DNA of 58,154 bases from Catenulispora pinisilvae (GCF_015356865.1 NZ_JAAFZA010000039.1:1-58154); one strand, 5' to 3'. Shown: positions 40,184 through 49,355, counted from the stretch's first letter. The notes: generated from the letters alone by a model not told the origin. Made by a program: numbers and translations.

Positions 40184-42703
40184 TTGAGGATCACGCGCAG
40201 GCTCGGCGTCCTGGTCGCCGTCCCGCTCGCCGCGGTGTCCGGCTTCGGCGCCGTGGCGTTGACCGCCTCCGCCGGGCAGGCCTGGCGCAGTGAGCGGCTG
40301 TGGTCCCTGATGCACACCTCGGACGCCGCCGGGAAGCTGTTGTGCCGGCTACAGGACGAGCGCACCGCGATGGCGCTGTTGCTGACCTCCCGCCCGGCCC
40401 AGATGTCCCCGGACGTCCAGGGCCGGATCGCCGGCGCCGACGCGGCGCTGACCGTCTACCGGCAGCAGATCCGGTCGATGCCGCGGATCTCCCCGGGGAC
40501 CCGCAATCTGCTCTCCCGCATCGACATGGACCTGGCCCAGCTGACCACGCTGCGCGCGCAGATCAAGGCGCAGGCCGCGCCGGCGCTGTCCACGGTGGTG
40601 TTCCAGTACCGCATCGCGATCGCCGACCTGGACCAGCTGCGGACCTCGGTGATCGGCGACGGCGGCGCCTCGCAGCCGGTCGCCACCCGGTTGCAGGCCG
40701 CGGACCTGCTGTATCAGGCCTCTGAGGCGACCGGCCAGGAGGAGTCGGACGTGCTGCGGGCGGCGGTCGGGCTGCCGCTGACCCCGGCCGCGTTCGCCGC
40801 GATCGCGCACGACCGGCAGTCCTACAGCGACGCGATGGAGGCCTTCGACGACCAGGCCCCGCCCGGTTGGAGCGAGCGTCCGGACCAGGCGATGACCAGC
40901 TCGGCGATCCTGACGGCGCAGCAGTTCGAGGACCAGATATCCCGGCTGTCCCCCGGCGATCTGCTGGATCCGGACAAGAACCTGTGGGTGCAGACCATGA
41001 GCGCCCGGCGGACCGCGCTGGACTCGGTCCGCGAGGAGATGGACCTGGCCACGATGTCCGCGGTGGCCCGGCTGCGGGACCGGGCCGAGCACATCGCCGA
41101 GGTGGAGGCCGCGGCGGTGGCCGGCACCGCGCTGCTGGTGGTGCTGATCAGCCTGCGGCTGGGCCGACCGATGATCAGGGGCCTGCGACAGCTGCGGGAC
41201 GCCGCGAACGCCGTCGCCTTCCAGGCCCTGCCGGCCGCGGTCGAGGAGTTGCGCACCACCGAGTCGCTGACCGGACTCACCCCCGAGGAGTTCGCCGACC
41301 ACGCCGGCGACGCGCTGCCGCTGGGCACCGGCCGGGGCGACGCACGAGGCGCGAACGACCCGAAGGACGAATTGGCGGCGGTCGCGCGGGCCTTCAACTC
41401 GGTCCACCGCGAAGCTCTGCGCACCGCCGCCGAACAAGTGCTGCTGCGCGCCGGCGTGGGCGCCACCTTCGTGGCCCTGGCCCGTCGCGGCGAGCGCCTG
41501 ACCGGCGCGCTGACCAGCGAACTGGACCGGGCCGAGCGCTCCGAGCAGGACCCGGACCGGCTGGCCCGGCTGTTCGTGCTGGACCACCTGGCGGCGCGGA
41601 TGGCCCGGAACAACGAGAGCCTGCTGGTGCTCGGCGGCGAGGGCTCCTCGCGGGTGCGCGAGCGGGCCGTGACGATGCTAGACGTGGTCCGGGCCGCGCT
41701 GGGCCGAATCGAGCGGTACACGCGGGTGGATCTGGACAGCGTCGACTCCGCGATCGTCATCGCCCCGCACGCCGTGGACCACCTGGTGCATCTGTGTGCT
41801 GAGTTGCTGGACAACGCCACCGCCTTCTCCGCGCCGGACAGCCGGGTGAGCGTCGAGGGCCACCGGATGACCGACCGGGTGATCATCCAGATCGCCGACC
41901 GGGGCCTGGGCATGACGCCGGACCGGCGCGCGGAGCTGAACGCCCAGTTGGCCGCGCCGCGGCAGGTGGACAGCTCGACGGTGCGGGCGATGGGCCTGAC
42001 CGTGGTCGCGCACCTGGCCGCCTGGTACGGAGTCGAGGTCCAGCTGCGGGCCCGGCCCGGCGGCGGGACGGTGGCCGAGGTGGGGCTGCCGTGGACGGTG
42101 GTCTCCGAGCACACTGGTTCTGGGCTAGCCGATGGTGGCCTTCCGGCCGATCCGGCGTGGGCTGAGGCGGACGCCGAGGCCGAGGCGGACTGGCCGGAGC
42201 TCCCGTTTCCGGACATGGAACCGGACGATGCGCGAGCCGACGCCGAAGACGAGCCGGTCACCGGTCTGGAGCAGACCGTCTCGGGGACCGTCCCCGGACC
42301 CTTCTCAGGACCGGCAGAAGCCATCACGCCGATCGTGGTCGCCGCCAACGGAAGCGGCCACGTCAATGGTCTGCTTCAGGCCGACGGCGGCGGCCGAGTC
42401 AACGGCGACGCCGCGCCGGACCCCGCGGCAGCCGTAGAATCACAGGACACTGCCAACGCCACGACCCTGAACGGCCTGCCCGTCCGCCGTCCCAAGGAGC
42501 ACCTGCCGGCCAAGGCCCGGCGGAACCCGGCGCCGCAGGCGCCGGCCCCGTCCCCAGCATCCGCACCGACCGGCGAGCCCGGCAGCCACCCCGAGCCCGC
42601 GCAGAGCAAGCCCCGCATCGACCGGGACCCCGAACACGTCGCGGCCACCATGGCCGCCTACGCGCGCGGGCTGACCGGCCGCAGCGGGCCGAAATCGCAG
42701 TGA
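40184..42703 (+). CDS. cvnA: Conservon sensor kinase CvnA-like, nitrate/nitrite-sensing type
   Basis: An 839-residue membrane histidine-kinase-like protein. It has a TM helix (LGVLVAVPLAAVSGFGAVALT), an extracytoplasmic helical region resembling the NIT sensor domain (LQDERTAMALLLTS), a second TM helix (AVAGTALLVVLISLRLG), a cytoplasmic linker, and an HATPase_c domain with CAELLDNATAFS and ADRGLGMTPDRRAELN. A Pro/Ala-rich tail follows. No clear phospho-accepting histidine motif is seen, as in other conservon kinases. TTG 40184 is chosen because GAGGGG precedes it and the N-terminus then fits; ATG 40073 gives 876 residues. Confidence 0.85.
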   Translation: MRITRRLGVLVAVPLAAVSGFGAVALTASAGQAWRSERLWSLMHTSDAAGKLLCRLQDERTAMALLLTSRPAQMSPDVQGRIAGADAALTVYRQQIRSMPRISPGTRNLLSRIDMDLAQLTTLRAQIKAQAAPALSTVVFQYRIAIADLDQLRTSVIGDGGASQPVATRLQAADLLYQASEATGQEESDVLRAAVGLPLTPAAFAAIAHDRQSYSDAMEAFDDQAPPGWSERPDQAMTSSAILTAQQFEDQISRLSPGDLLDPDKNLWVQTMSARRTALDSVREEMDLATMSAVARLRDRAEHIAEVEAAAVAGTALLVVLISLRLGRPMIRGLRQLRDAANAVAFQALPAAVEELRTTESLTGLTPEEFADHAGDALPLGTGRGDARGANDPKDELAAVARAFNSVHREALRTAAEQVLLRAGVGATFVALARRGERLTGALTSELDRAERSEQDPDRLARLFVLDHLAARMARNNESLLVLGGEGSSRVRERAVTMLDVVRAALGRIERYTRVDLDSVDSAIVIAPHAVDHLVHLCAELLDNATAFSAPDSRVSVEGHRMTDRVIIQIADRGLGMTPDRRAELNAQLAAPRQVDSSTVRAMGLTVVAHLAAWYGVEVQLRARPGGGTVAEVGLPWTVVSEHTGSGLADGGLPADPAWAEADAEAEADWPELPFPDMEPDDARADAEDEPVTGLEQTVSGTVPGPFSGPAEAITPIVVAANGSGHVNGLLQADGGGRVNGDAAPDPAAAVESQDTANATTLNGLPVRRPKEHLPAKARRNPAPQAPAPSPASAPTGEPGSHPEPAQSKPRIDRDPEHVAATMAAYARGLTGRSGPKSQ

Positions 42704-42748
42704 CGCACACCCTCACGCCGTCCCCTAGCCCCACAGGAACCCTCTTCC

Positions 42749-43186
42749 ATGAACGAACCCGCACCTGATCTGCACGGCAGTCTCGACTGGCTGCTCAACG
42801 ACTTCGCCCACGGCACGCCCGGGGTCCGGCACGCGCTGGCGGTCTCCGCCGACGGCATCGTGGTGGCCACCTCGCGGGACCTGGACGAGGAGCAGGGCGA
42901 GCAGCTGGCCGCGGTGGCCGCCGGCCTGGTCAGCCTGCTGGCCGGCGCCGCGCGGCTGCTGGACTCCGAGCCGGTGCGCAACAACCTGACCGAACTCGGG
43001 GACGGTTTCCTGTTCTCGATGGCGGTCAGCGACGGCGCCTCACTGCTGGTCTACACCGAGCGCGAGTGCGACGTCGGACAGGTCACCTACGCCATGGCCG
43101 AGCTGATCAACCAGGTCGGGGACTCGCTGACGCCCACCGCGCGAGCCCGGATGCTCTCCGACGGACACCGGCCGGGGGCGCGCTGA
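42749..43186 (+). CDS. cvnB: Roadblock/LC7 protein, conservon CvnB-like
   Basis: A 145-residue roadblock/LC7 domain protein (LDWLLNDFAHGTPGVRHALA, VSADGIVVATSRDLD, LAAVAAGLVSLLAGA). In conservons such proteins act with the sensor kinase and the small GTPase in a membrane-associated complex resembling eukaryotic GPCR signalling. It lies 45 bp after the kinase and its TGA overlaps the GTPase ATG. A DUF742 gene normally follows here but does not. Confidence 0.92.
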   Translation: MNEPAPDLHGSLDWLLNDFAHGTPGVRHALAVSADGIVVATSRDLDEEQGEQLAAVAAGLVSLLAGAARLLDSEPVRNNLTELGDGFLFSMAVSDGASLLVYTERECDVGQVTYAMAELINQVGDSLTPTARARMLSDGHRPGAR

Positions 43187-43773
43187 TGGCGGCGCCCACG
43201 ATCGCGGCGAAGATCGTCGTCGCCGGCGGCTTCGGGGTCGGGAAGACCACGCTGGTCGGCGCGGTCTCCGAGATCCAGCCGCTGACCACCGAGGCCGAGA
43301 TGACGCAGGCCGGCATGGGGCTTGACGACGTCCACCTGATACCGGCCAAACGCAGCACCACGGTGGCGATGGACTTCGGCCGCATCACCATCGCCGAGGA
43401 CCTGATCCTGTACCTGTTCGGCACGCCGGGCCAGGAGCGCTTCTGGTTCTTCTGGGAGGAGCTGTCCCGCGGCGCCCTCGGCGCGGTGGTGCTGGCCGAC
43501 GTGCGCCGGCTCGGCGACGCCTTCGCGGTCATCGACTTCTTCGAGGACCGCCGGATCCCGCACGTGATAGCGGTGAACCAGTTCGACGGCGCGCAGGTGT
43601 ACGGGCACGAGGAACTGCGGCAGGCGCTGGCCCTGGAGGACGACACCCCGCTGCTGATCTGCGACGCCCGGCGCCGGGACTCGGCCAAGGGGGTGCTGGT
43701 GACGCTGCTGGAGCACGCGATCACCCAGCAGCGGACGCGCGAGGACTTGTCGGCCGAGGACCGGATGAACTGA
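43186..43773 (+). CDS. cvnD: Conservon small GTPase CvnD-like
   Basis: A 195-residue Ras-like GTPase: G1 GGFGVGKTTLVGAV, G3 FGTPGQERFWF, G4 NQFD (variant of NKxD) and G5-like ICDARR. It is translationally coupled at both ends by TGATG overlaps, to the roadblock gene before it and the binding-protein gene after it. It should cycle GTP under control of the CvnA/CvnB proteins. Confidence 0.92.
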   Translation: MAAPTIAAKIVVAGGFGVGKTTLVGAVSEIQPLTTEAEMTQAGMGLDDVHLIPAKRSTTVAMDFGRITIAEDLILYLFGTPGQERFWFFWEELSRGALGAVVLADVRRLGDAFAVIDFFEDRRIPHVIAVNQFDGAQVYGHEELRQALALEDDTPLLICDARRRDSAKGVLVTLLEHAITQQRTREDLSAEDRMN

Positions 43774-45041
43774 TGGCCGCGGCCCGGTTCGGCGCCCGTC
43801 AGGGCCCTGAGTTCAGCCGCCACCGCCCGCCGTACGGCCGGCGGGCCTTCGCGGCGCTGCTGCTGGCCGCCGCCACGGCCGCCACCGCCGGCTGCGGGTT
43901 CGGCGGCGGGTTCGGCGCCGTCGCCTACGGCGACCCCGAGGGCCGCCCGGACAGCCGCACGCCGATCCCGGTGGGGCTGCTGCTGGCCTCCTCCGGGCCC
44001 AACGGCCCGGCCGGCAGCGACGTCCGGGACGGGTTCCAGCTCTACGTCGCGCAGCACGGCGGGCGCCTGGGCGGGCGCCCGGCCCGGGTGACGGTCTCCG
44101 ACGAGGGCCCGGACCCCGAGACCACCGCGACCGCGATGGCCTCGATGCTGTCGCACGGCGCGCAGGCGATCGTCGGCCCGATCGACTACGCCGGCTACGA
44201 GGGCGTGGCACCGCTGGCCGACGCCGCGCACGTGCCGCTGGTCGGCGTGGTGCCGCAGCCGGACGTGGCCGACATCAGCTACATCTGGAACGTGGCGTTC
44301 CTGTCCACCGAGCCGGGCACCGCGATCGCGCCGTTCATCAACGCGCACGTGAAGACCCCGGTCTTCGCGATCGGCGGCAACTACCCCGGCGAATGGGAGC
44401 AGGTGCGCGGGTTCACCGACGCCTTCACCGCGATCGGCGGCAGACTGGCCAACCCGCAGGGCCAGGCGACGTTCACCCCGGCCTCCGGCACCACCGACTT
44501 CACGCCGTATCTGTCGGCCATCAAGGACTCCGGCGCGAAGGCGGTGTACTGCGCGTTCACCGGCGCCGAGGCGGTGCGCTTCGTGCAGCAGTACGCGCGC
44601 TCGGCGGTGAAGGACGTGCCGCTGTACGCGGTCGGCCTGGTCACCGACGGGCCGCAGCTGTTGCAGGAGGGGTCGGCGGCCACGAACATCACCTCGGTGC
44701 TGAACTACTCCCCCGACGTCGACACCGCGGCCAACCGCACGTTCGTGTCGGCCTGGGCCGCCGGGCACGACGGCCAGGAGCCCAGCGACTACGCGCTGAC
44801 CGGCTACGACGCCGCGGCACTGCTGGACCAGGCGGTGGCCACGGCCGGGCCGAACGCCGGGGCCGAGGCGATCAACGCGGCGATCGGGTCGCTGGGGCGG
44901 ATCGACAGCCCGCGGGGGGCTTGGCAGCTGGCCTCCACGACGCACGCGCCGATCCAGAAGTGGTATCTGCGGCGGGTGCAGGTGGACGGGACGTCGCTGG
45001 CGAATGTGGAGATCGAGGAGCTGGCGACACTGCCGGATTGA
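43773..45041 (+). CDS. Branched-chain amino-acid-type ABC binding lipoprotein in the conservon operon
   Basis: A 422-residue periplasmic-binding-protein type I lipoprotein. It has a signal with lipobox TAATAGC (cysteine near residue 41), then IPVGLLLASSGPNGPAGSDV, ITV-type strand (ARVTVSDEGPDPETT), IVGPIDYAGYEGVAPLADAA and an LTGYDAAALLDQAV helix, the fold of Leu/Ile/Val-binding proteins. No transporter permease or ATPase genes adjoin it. Its ATG overlaps the GTPase stop, so it is made with the conservon and may deliver a ligand signal to the sensor kinase rather than transport it. Confidence 0.88.
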   Translation: MAAARFGARQGPEFSRHRPPYGRRAFAALLLAAATAATAGCGFGGGFGAVAYGDPEGRPDSRTPIPVGLLLASSGPNGPAGSDVRDGFQLYVAQHGGRLGGRPARVTVSDEGPDPETTATAMASMLSHGAQAIVGPIDYAGYEGVAPLADAAHVPLVGVVPQPDVADISYIWNVAFLSTEPGTAIAPFINAHVKTPVFAIGGNYPGEWEQVRGFTDAFTAIGGRLANPQGQATFTPASGTTDFTPYLSAIKDSGAKAVYCAFTGAEAVRFVQQYARSAVKDVPLYAVGLVTDGPQLLQEGSAATNITSVLNYSPDVDTAANRTFVSAWAAGHDGQEPSDYALTGYDAAALLDQAVATAGPNAGAEAINAAIGSLGRIDSPRGAWQLASTTHAPIQKWYLRRVQVDGTSLANVEIEELATLPD

Positions 45042-45130
45042 TCGGCGGTGTACGCGCCGGTGGTCGGCCGCCGCGAGCTGTCGAGCGCGTCCCCTTTATG
45101 CTGGCAGGGTTCTTATTTTAGGGGGCTGAG

Positions 45131-46345
45131 ATGGTCGGCGGGATCCGGATCGGCGTGGTCGGCGGAAGCATCGCCGGATGCGCCGGGGCACTGGCCGCGG
45201 CGCGAGCGGCACCGGATGCGTCGATAGTCGTCTTCGAACGCTCCTCGGGTGAGCTGCGTGAGCGCGGAGTCGGGATCGGGATCCAGCAGGAGCGGTTCCG
45301 CGAACTGGCCGAGGCCGGGTTCCTGGATCCCTCGCTGCCGTCGACGACCAACACGGCCCGGCAGTGGTACGCGCAGGACAAGCCCGGCTCGGACTCCGGG
45401 CTCGGCAAGCTGATCGCCGCGCATCCCTTCCCGTTCCAGGCCTACAACTGGGGCCACCTGTACCGGTTGCTGCATGATCGGCTGCCGTCACATGTCGACT
45501 ACCGCGAAGACACGCGCGTCGTCTCGGCGGCCGCGAACGAATCCGGCGCCTCGGCGACGCTGGCCGACGGCAGCGTCGAACACTTCGATCTGCTCCTCGG
45601 CGCCGACGGCTACCGCTCGGTGGTCCGCGAAGCCATGTTCCCCGGCGTCGTCCCCGACTACGCGGGCTACCTGTGCTGGCGCGGCATATCAGACTACGCA
45701 CAGGTCGAGAAGCTGCTGCCGCCGGAGGCGTTCTTCACGATCGGCTTCCCGCACGGACACCTGGTCTCGTACCCGATCCCCGCCGACGACGGCCGCGTGC
45801 TCTACAACTGGGTGCTGTACTCGACGATCCCGCCGGACCTGGCCGACCTGCGCACCGCGACGAGCATCCCGCCCGGCGCCGTCTCGGACACCCTGCTGGA
45901 CTTCATGGACGCCCTGCTCACCCGCGAACTCCCGCCGATCTGGGCCGAGACCGTCCGCGCAACGGCGCGCGAAGACGTCTTCATCCAGCCCATCTACGAC
46001 TTCGAAGCCCCCGCGCACGCCAAGCACCGCATGCTCCTACTCGGCGACGCGGGCGCCGTCAGCCGCCCGCACGCCGGCGCCGGCGCGGTGAAGGCGATGC
46101 AGGACGCGGCCACCCTCCTGCGGCTGTGGCCCACCGCCTCCGGCCTCGACGACCTCGCGACTCGCTACGACGCGGCCCGCCGCCCCGCCGACCACGCCGT
46201 CGTCGCCCTGGCCCGCCGCATCGGCCAGGCCCAGGTGCTGGACGCGGTGGACTGGGCGGCGTTCGAGCAGGAGACGTTCATGCCCTGGCTCACCGCGCAG
46301 ATGGAGCTGCCGGACGGGACGGAGATAGGCGGCCGGGAGCTGTGA
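45131..46345 (+). CDS. FAD-dependent monooxygenase
   Basis: A 404-residue class A flavoprotein monooxygenase. The N-terminal FAD motif is IGVVGGSIAGCAGALAAA with VVFERS at the ribose strand. DLLLGADGYRSVVRE is the DG motif contacting FAD and NADPH, and MLLLGDAGAVSRPHAGAGA the GD motif. RBS AGGGGGCTGAG. It hydroxylates an aromatic or similar substrate in the cytosol. Its stop begins a run of 15-18-bp repeats. Confidence 0.9.
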   Translation: MVGGIRIGVVGGSIAGCAGALAAARAAPDASIVVFERSSGELRERGVGIGIQQERFRELAEAGFLDPSLPSTTNTARQWYAQDKPGSDSGLGKLIAAHPFPFQAYNWGHLYRLLHDRLPSHVDYREDTRVVSAAANESGASATLADGSVEHFDLLLGADGYRSVVREAMFPGVVPDYAGYLCWRGISDYAQVEKLLPPEAFFTIGFPHGHLVSYPIPADDGRVLYNWVLYSTIPPDLADLRTATSIPPGAVSDTLLDFMDALLTRELPPIWAETVRATAREDVFIQPIYDFEAPAHAKHRMLLLGDAGAVSRPHAGAGAVKAMQDAATLLRLWPTASGLDDLATRYDAARRPADHAVVALARRIGQAQVLDAVDWAAFEQETFMPWLTAQMELPDGTEIGGREL

Positions 46346-46407
46346 GGCACACCGCGATTGTGAGGCGCACCGCAGTAAGGCGCACCGCAGTGAGGCGTAC
46401 CGCTATG
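46343..46407. repeat. 15-18-bp repeats beginning at the monooxygenase stop codon
   Basis: Each unit begins with a stop: TGAGGCACACCGCGATTG (starting at the gene's own TGA), TGAGGCGCACCGCAG, TAAGGCGCACCGCAG and TGAGGCGTACCGCTATG. Confidence 0.85.
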
Positions 46408-46420
46408 CGGTAGCCGAGCC

Positions 46421-47359
46421 TCAAGGACTCGTCACCACCTGCCCCGCGTAAGACAGGTTCCCGCCGAACCCGAACAGCAGCACCGGCGCCCCGGCCGGGA
46501 TCTCCCGCCGCTCGACCAGCTTCGCCAGCGCTATCGGGATCGAGGCGGCGGAGGTGTTGCCGGATTCGATGACGTCCTTGGCGACCACCGCGTTGACCGC
46601 GCCGAGCTTGGCCGCCAGCGGTTCGATGATGCGCAGGTTGGCCTGGTGGAAGACGACGCCGGCCAGGTCTTCCGGGGCGATCCCGGCCCGGTCGCAGACC
46701 TGGCGCGCCACGGCCGGCAGTTCGGTGGTGGTCCAGCGGAAGACCGTCTGTCCTTCTTGGGAGAAGCGGTTCGGGCTGCCCTCGATCACCACCGCGCGGC
46801 CGCGTTCGGGGACCGAACCCCACAGCACGGGGCTGATGCCGGGCTCGTCGGCGGCGGTCACGACCGCGGCGCCGGCCCCGTCGCCGACCAGGACGCAGGT
46901 GCCGCGGTCGGTCCAGTCGGTGACCCGGCTCATGAAGTCGGCGCCGATGACCAGGGCGGTGCGGGCCTGGCCGCAGCGGATGGCCTGGTCGGCCAGCGCC
47001 AGGGCGTGCGGAAAGCCGGAGCAGACCACGTTGACGTCGATGGTGGCCGGTGCCTTCAGGCCCAGGCGGGCGGCCACCCGGGCCGCGGTGTTGGGGCTGG
47101 CCGCGCCGGCGGTGCTGGTGGCGACCAGGACCAGGTCCACGTCGGCGGCCTCGGTGCCGGCCCCGGCCAGCGCCTTGGCGGCGGCCGCGGCGGCGAACTC
47201 GTCCACGGTCTGCCCGGGCTCGGCGATCCGGCGGGTGCGGACTCCGACCCGGCTGGTGATCCACTCATCGCTGGTGTCGACCATCTCCGCCAGGTCGGCG
47301 TTGGTCACGACACGATCGGGTTGGCTGTGGCCGAGGGCGGCGATCCGGGAACCGGGCAC
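46421..47359 (-). CDS. 3-oxoacyl-ACP synthase III (KAS III) homologue
   Basis: A 312-residue thiolase-fold enzyme that would condense an acyl-CoA starter with malonyl-ACP. The catalytic triad is visible: Cys in DVNVVCSGFPHAL, His in VVFHQANLRII and Asn in ESGNTSAASIPIAL. SRVGVRTRRIAEPG and LVGDGAGAAVV are family landmarks. GTG start with GGAGCGTCGC. It has no fab neighbours, so it is more likely a secondary KAS III for specialised acyl transfer than the housekeeping FabH. Confidence 0.9.
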   Translation of the reverse strand: MPGSRIAALGHSQPDRVVTNADLAEMVDTSDEWITSRVGVRTRRIAEPGQTVDEFAAAAAAKALAGAGTEAADVDLVLVATSTAGAASPNTAARVAARLGLKAPATIDVNVVCSGFPHALALADQAIRCGQARTALVIGADFMSRVTDWTDRGTCVLVGDGAGAAVVTAADEPGISPVLWGSVPERGRAVVIEGSPNRFSQEGQTVFRWTTTELPAVARQVCDRAGIAPEDLAGVVFHQANLRIIEPLAAKLGAVNAVVAKDVIESGNTSAASIPIALAKLVERREIPAGAPVLLFGFGGNLSYAGQVVTSP

Positions 47360-47501
47360 GCGACGCTCCTTGTCTGCTCGCGGGACGGTTGTTCCCTACT
47401 GATCCTCGCGTGCTGAGATCGGCCACCCCGGTCACGGAAGCTCCAAGCGCTTCGTGTCGGCTCTGGCGGGTTCCCCCATAGGCACGCCAAGAAGCGGCGA
47501 G

Positions 47502-47543
47502 AAGCCCGGCACCCCGCGCCGCAAAGCGCGAGGTGCCGGGCTT
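47502..47543 (-). terminator. Strong hairpin after the DsbA-like/TPR gene
   Basis: AAGCCCGGCACC (47502-47513) and GGTGCCGGGCTT (47532-47543) form a 12-bp perfect stem with inner CGCGC/GCGCG pairing. It lies 30 bp downstream of the minus-strand gene ending at 47573 and upstream of the KAS III gene. Confidence 0.8.
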
Positions 47544-47572
47544 GCCGGGCCTACGTTGCAGGCTTATGCGGC

Positions 47573-48448
47573 CTATGCGTATTCCGGCGTCATCACCGCG
47601 GCCAGCCGCAGGTGTTTCCCGGCCTCGTCGCCGAGCCCCTGCCGGGTCAGCGTCCGACCGAGCATCAGCCGAGCATACGAGTCAGCCGGATGGTCGTCGA
47701 GCGTCGCCTCCAGCACCTTCCTGGCCCGCCCCAACTGCGCGGACGCGAAGTACGCCGAGGCCGCCACCCGACGGATGTTCGGGTCCTGACCGTGCTCGGC
47801 CAGCAGCGGCTCCAGCAGCACCAGCGCGCCGAGCGGATCGGACAGCGCGACCAGTGCCTCGGCCCAGCGCAGCCGCTCGACCTCGGGCGGCAGGTCGAGC
47901 GCCCGGCCGGCCGCGCCGGAGCCGGCGGAGTCGGCGGAGTCGCCGGAGTAGCTGGAGCCATCGGGGTCACCGGAGCCATCGGCGTCGCCGGCCTCGCGCA
48001 GGAACTCGCCGATCGTCGCCGGGGACATCGCGAACTCCAGCAGCTCGCCCCTGACGGCCAGCGTCGGCGAGATCGTGATCCCGCGTGCCTTGCCGATCAG
48101 CAGCAGCTCGCGCAGCCGCGCCCGCCCGGCGTCCGAAGCCAGCGCCGCCCCGCCGCCGGGGAACCCGGCACGCTCCGCGACCGCCGCCAGCTCGGCCCGG
48201 TCCCGCACGTCATGCGAGGCCAGCAGCTCGGCGGCGACCCGGCCCTGCAACGCCGCGCCGCCGTGCTCCTCGGCGAGCACCAGCAGCCGCAGCGCGTCGC
48301 GCGCGGCGTCGGGATCGGCGGGCTCGGTCAGCAGCGGACGCCACACGATCTCGGCGTCGACGCCGGTCCCGGCCAAAGCCACGCGCAGCCGCTCGGCCGC
48401 GACGTGGGTCCACGGGTTGGCGACGTCGGCCCACATCTCAATTCGCAT
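47573..48448 (-). CDS. DsbA/FrnE-like thioredoxin fold fused to TPR, active-site cysteines lost
   Basis: A 291-residue cytoplasmic protein. Residues 1-150 have the FrnE-type DsbA fold (MRIEMWADVANPWTHVAAERLRVAL, ... GKARGITISPTLAVRGELLEFA). The CPWC motif of that family is replaced by NPWT, so thiol redox chemistry is not expected. After an Asp/Gly/Ser-rich linker (GDADGSGDPDGSSYSGDSAD), residues about 190-285 form TPR-like helices (AEHGQDPNIRRVAASAYFAS, ARKVLEATLDDHPADSYARL). It may be a binding or scaffold protein. Confidence 0.75.
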   Translation of the reverse strand: MRIEMWADVANPWTHVAAERLRVALAGTGVDAEIVWRPLLTEPADPDAARDALRLLVLAEEHGGAALQGRVAAELLASHDVRDRAELAAVAERAGFPGGGAALASDAGRARLRELLLIGKARGITISPTLAVRGELLEFAMSPATIGEFLREAGDADGSGDPDGSSYSGDSADSAGSGAAGRALDLPPEVERLRWAEALVALSDPLGALVLLEPLLAEHGQDPNIRRVAASAYFASAQLGRARKVLEATLDDHPADSYARLMLGRTLTRQGLGDEAGKHLRLAAVMTPEYA

Positions 48449-48591
48449 AGCGAACTAAACAGCGGCCGAGGCGGGATTCATTCCCGGCGCGGAGCGGCCG
48501 CGGCCTGAGCACGCTTTCCCGGTCTGGGCAAGTCCCAACGCCATCAGCCCTTCCCGACCCCGGCGCGCCTCAGCGCACGACCGCCCGCGTT

Positions 48592-49257
48592 TCACACCGA
48601 CTCCGGGGCCTGCCGGCCAGCGCTCTCAGCGAGACCCTGCCCATCAGCGCTCTCGGCATGATCCTTCCGATCAGCGCCCTCGGGGAGATCCTGCCGGTCA
48701 GCGCGCTCGGCATGGTCCTGTCCATCAGCGCTCTCGGCATCGAGCTCCGCGATGGTCTTCTCCAGCCACGCCCGGTCGGCCTTGCTGCTCGCGGCCGCCA
48801 GCTGCAACATCCCCCGGCGGAACCGGTCGGTCATGTCGCGCACCCGCAGCGGCCGGCCGTCGTCGTAGAAGAAGCTCCCCGGCGCGTCCATGAACGCCAG
48901 GCGGCGGCGCAGCACCCGCGCCTGGTCCGCCGGGTCCGGCAGGCTGCTGAGGAAGGCCAGCAGGATGAAGAACGAGTGCCGGTCGGTGATCTCGACGTCG
49001 GCCGGCGCGCGCAGCCGGCTGAGCAGCTCGGCGCGTCCGGCGTCGGTGAGGCTGAGGACCTGGCGCGGCGCGCCGCGCTCACCGGGTTCGGCCCGGCGGC
49101 TCAGGTACCCGGCCGCCTGGAGCCGCTTGATCGCCGGATGCAGCGCGCCGTCGCTGACCGGGCGGACGTGGCCGCTCAGGCCGGAGATGCGGGCCTTGAG
49201 GTCGTAGGCGTGCAGCGGCTCCGCGAACAGGAAACCGAGGATGCACAGTTCGAGCAC
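48592..49257 (-). CDS. PadR-family regulator with repetitive acidic tail
   Basis: A 221-residue regulator. The N-terminal winged helix is ILGFLFAEPLHAYDLKARIS, SDGALHPAIKRLQAAGYLSR, then the C-terminal helical dimerisation part (SFFILLAFLSSLPDPADQAR). The last 45 residues are an ESADGQDHAERADRQ-type repeat encoded by 27-bp units and not part of the fold. GTG start with GGAGGGCCC. It is divergent from the alpha/beta hydrolase, and the gap contains an AGAGTTAACTCT palindrome inside a strong promoter, its likely operator. Confidence 0.9.
   Translation of the reverse strand: MLELCILGFLFAEPLHAYDLKARISGLSGHVRPVSDGALHPAIKRLQAAGYLSRRAEPGERGAPRQVLSLTDAGRAELLSRLRAPADVEITDRHSFFILLAFLSSLPDPADQARVLRRRLAFMDAPGSFFYDDGRPLRVRDMTDRFRRGMLQLAAASSKADRAWLEKTIAELDAESADGQDHAERADRQDLPEGADRKDHAESADGQGLAESAGRQAPESV
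48616..48750. repeat. Five 27-bp units in the PadR 3' end
   Basis: Units of the type ATCAGCGCTCTCGGCATGAT (first 20 of 27 bases) occur at 48616, 48643, 48670, 48697 and 48724. They are in frame and encode the 9-residue acidic repeat of the PadR tail. Confidence 0.85.
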
Positions 49258-49326
49258 GGGCCCTCCGAACCGGTACGGCTCACTGCCGCGGCCTTCGCGG
49301 CGCCACCAATCATACCTCGATCAGAG

Positions 49327-49355
49327 TTGACACGAATAGAGTTAACTCTTATAGA
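49327..49355 (+). promoter_or_regulatory. Sigma-70-type promoter with PadR palindrome in the spacer
   Basis: TTGACA (49327-49332), a 17-bp spacer and TATAGA (49350-49355). The spacer ends with the perfect palindrome AGAGTTAACTCT (49338-49349), and extra AGAGTT half-sites lie at 49323 and 49353. The ATG follows the -10 by only 9 bp, so the transcript is probably leaderless. Confidence 0.75.

Noticed and set aside
45131..47359. Small polyketide or fatty-acid biosynthetic cluster (monooxygenase plus KAS III)
   Set aside because: The two genes are convergent and isolated; no acyl carrier protein, synthase partner or tailoring genes nearby.
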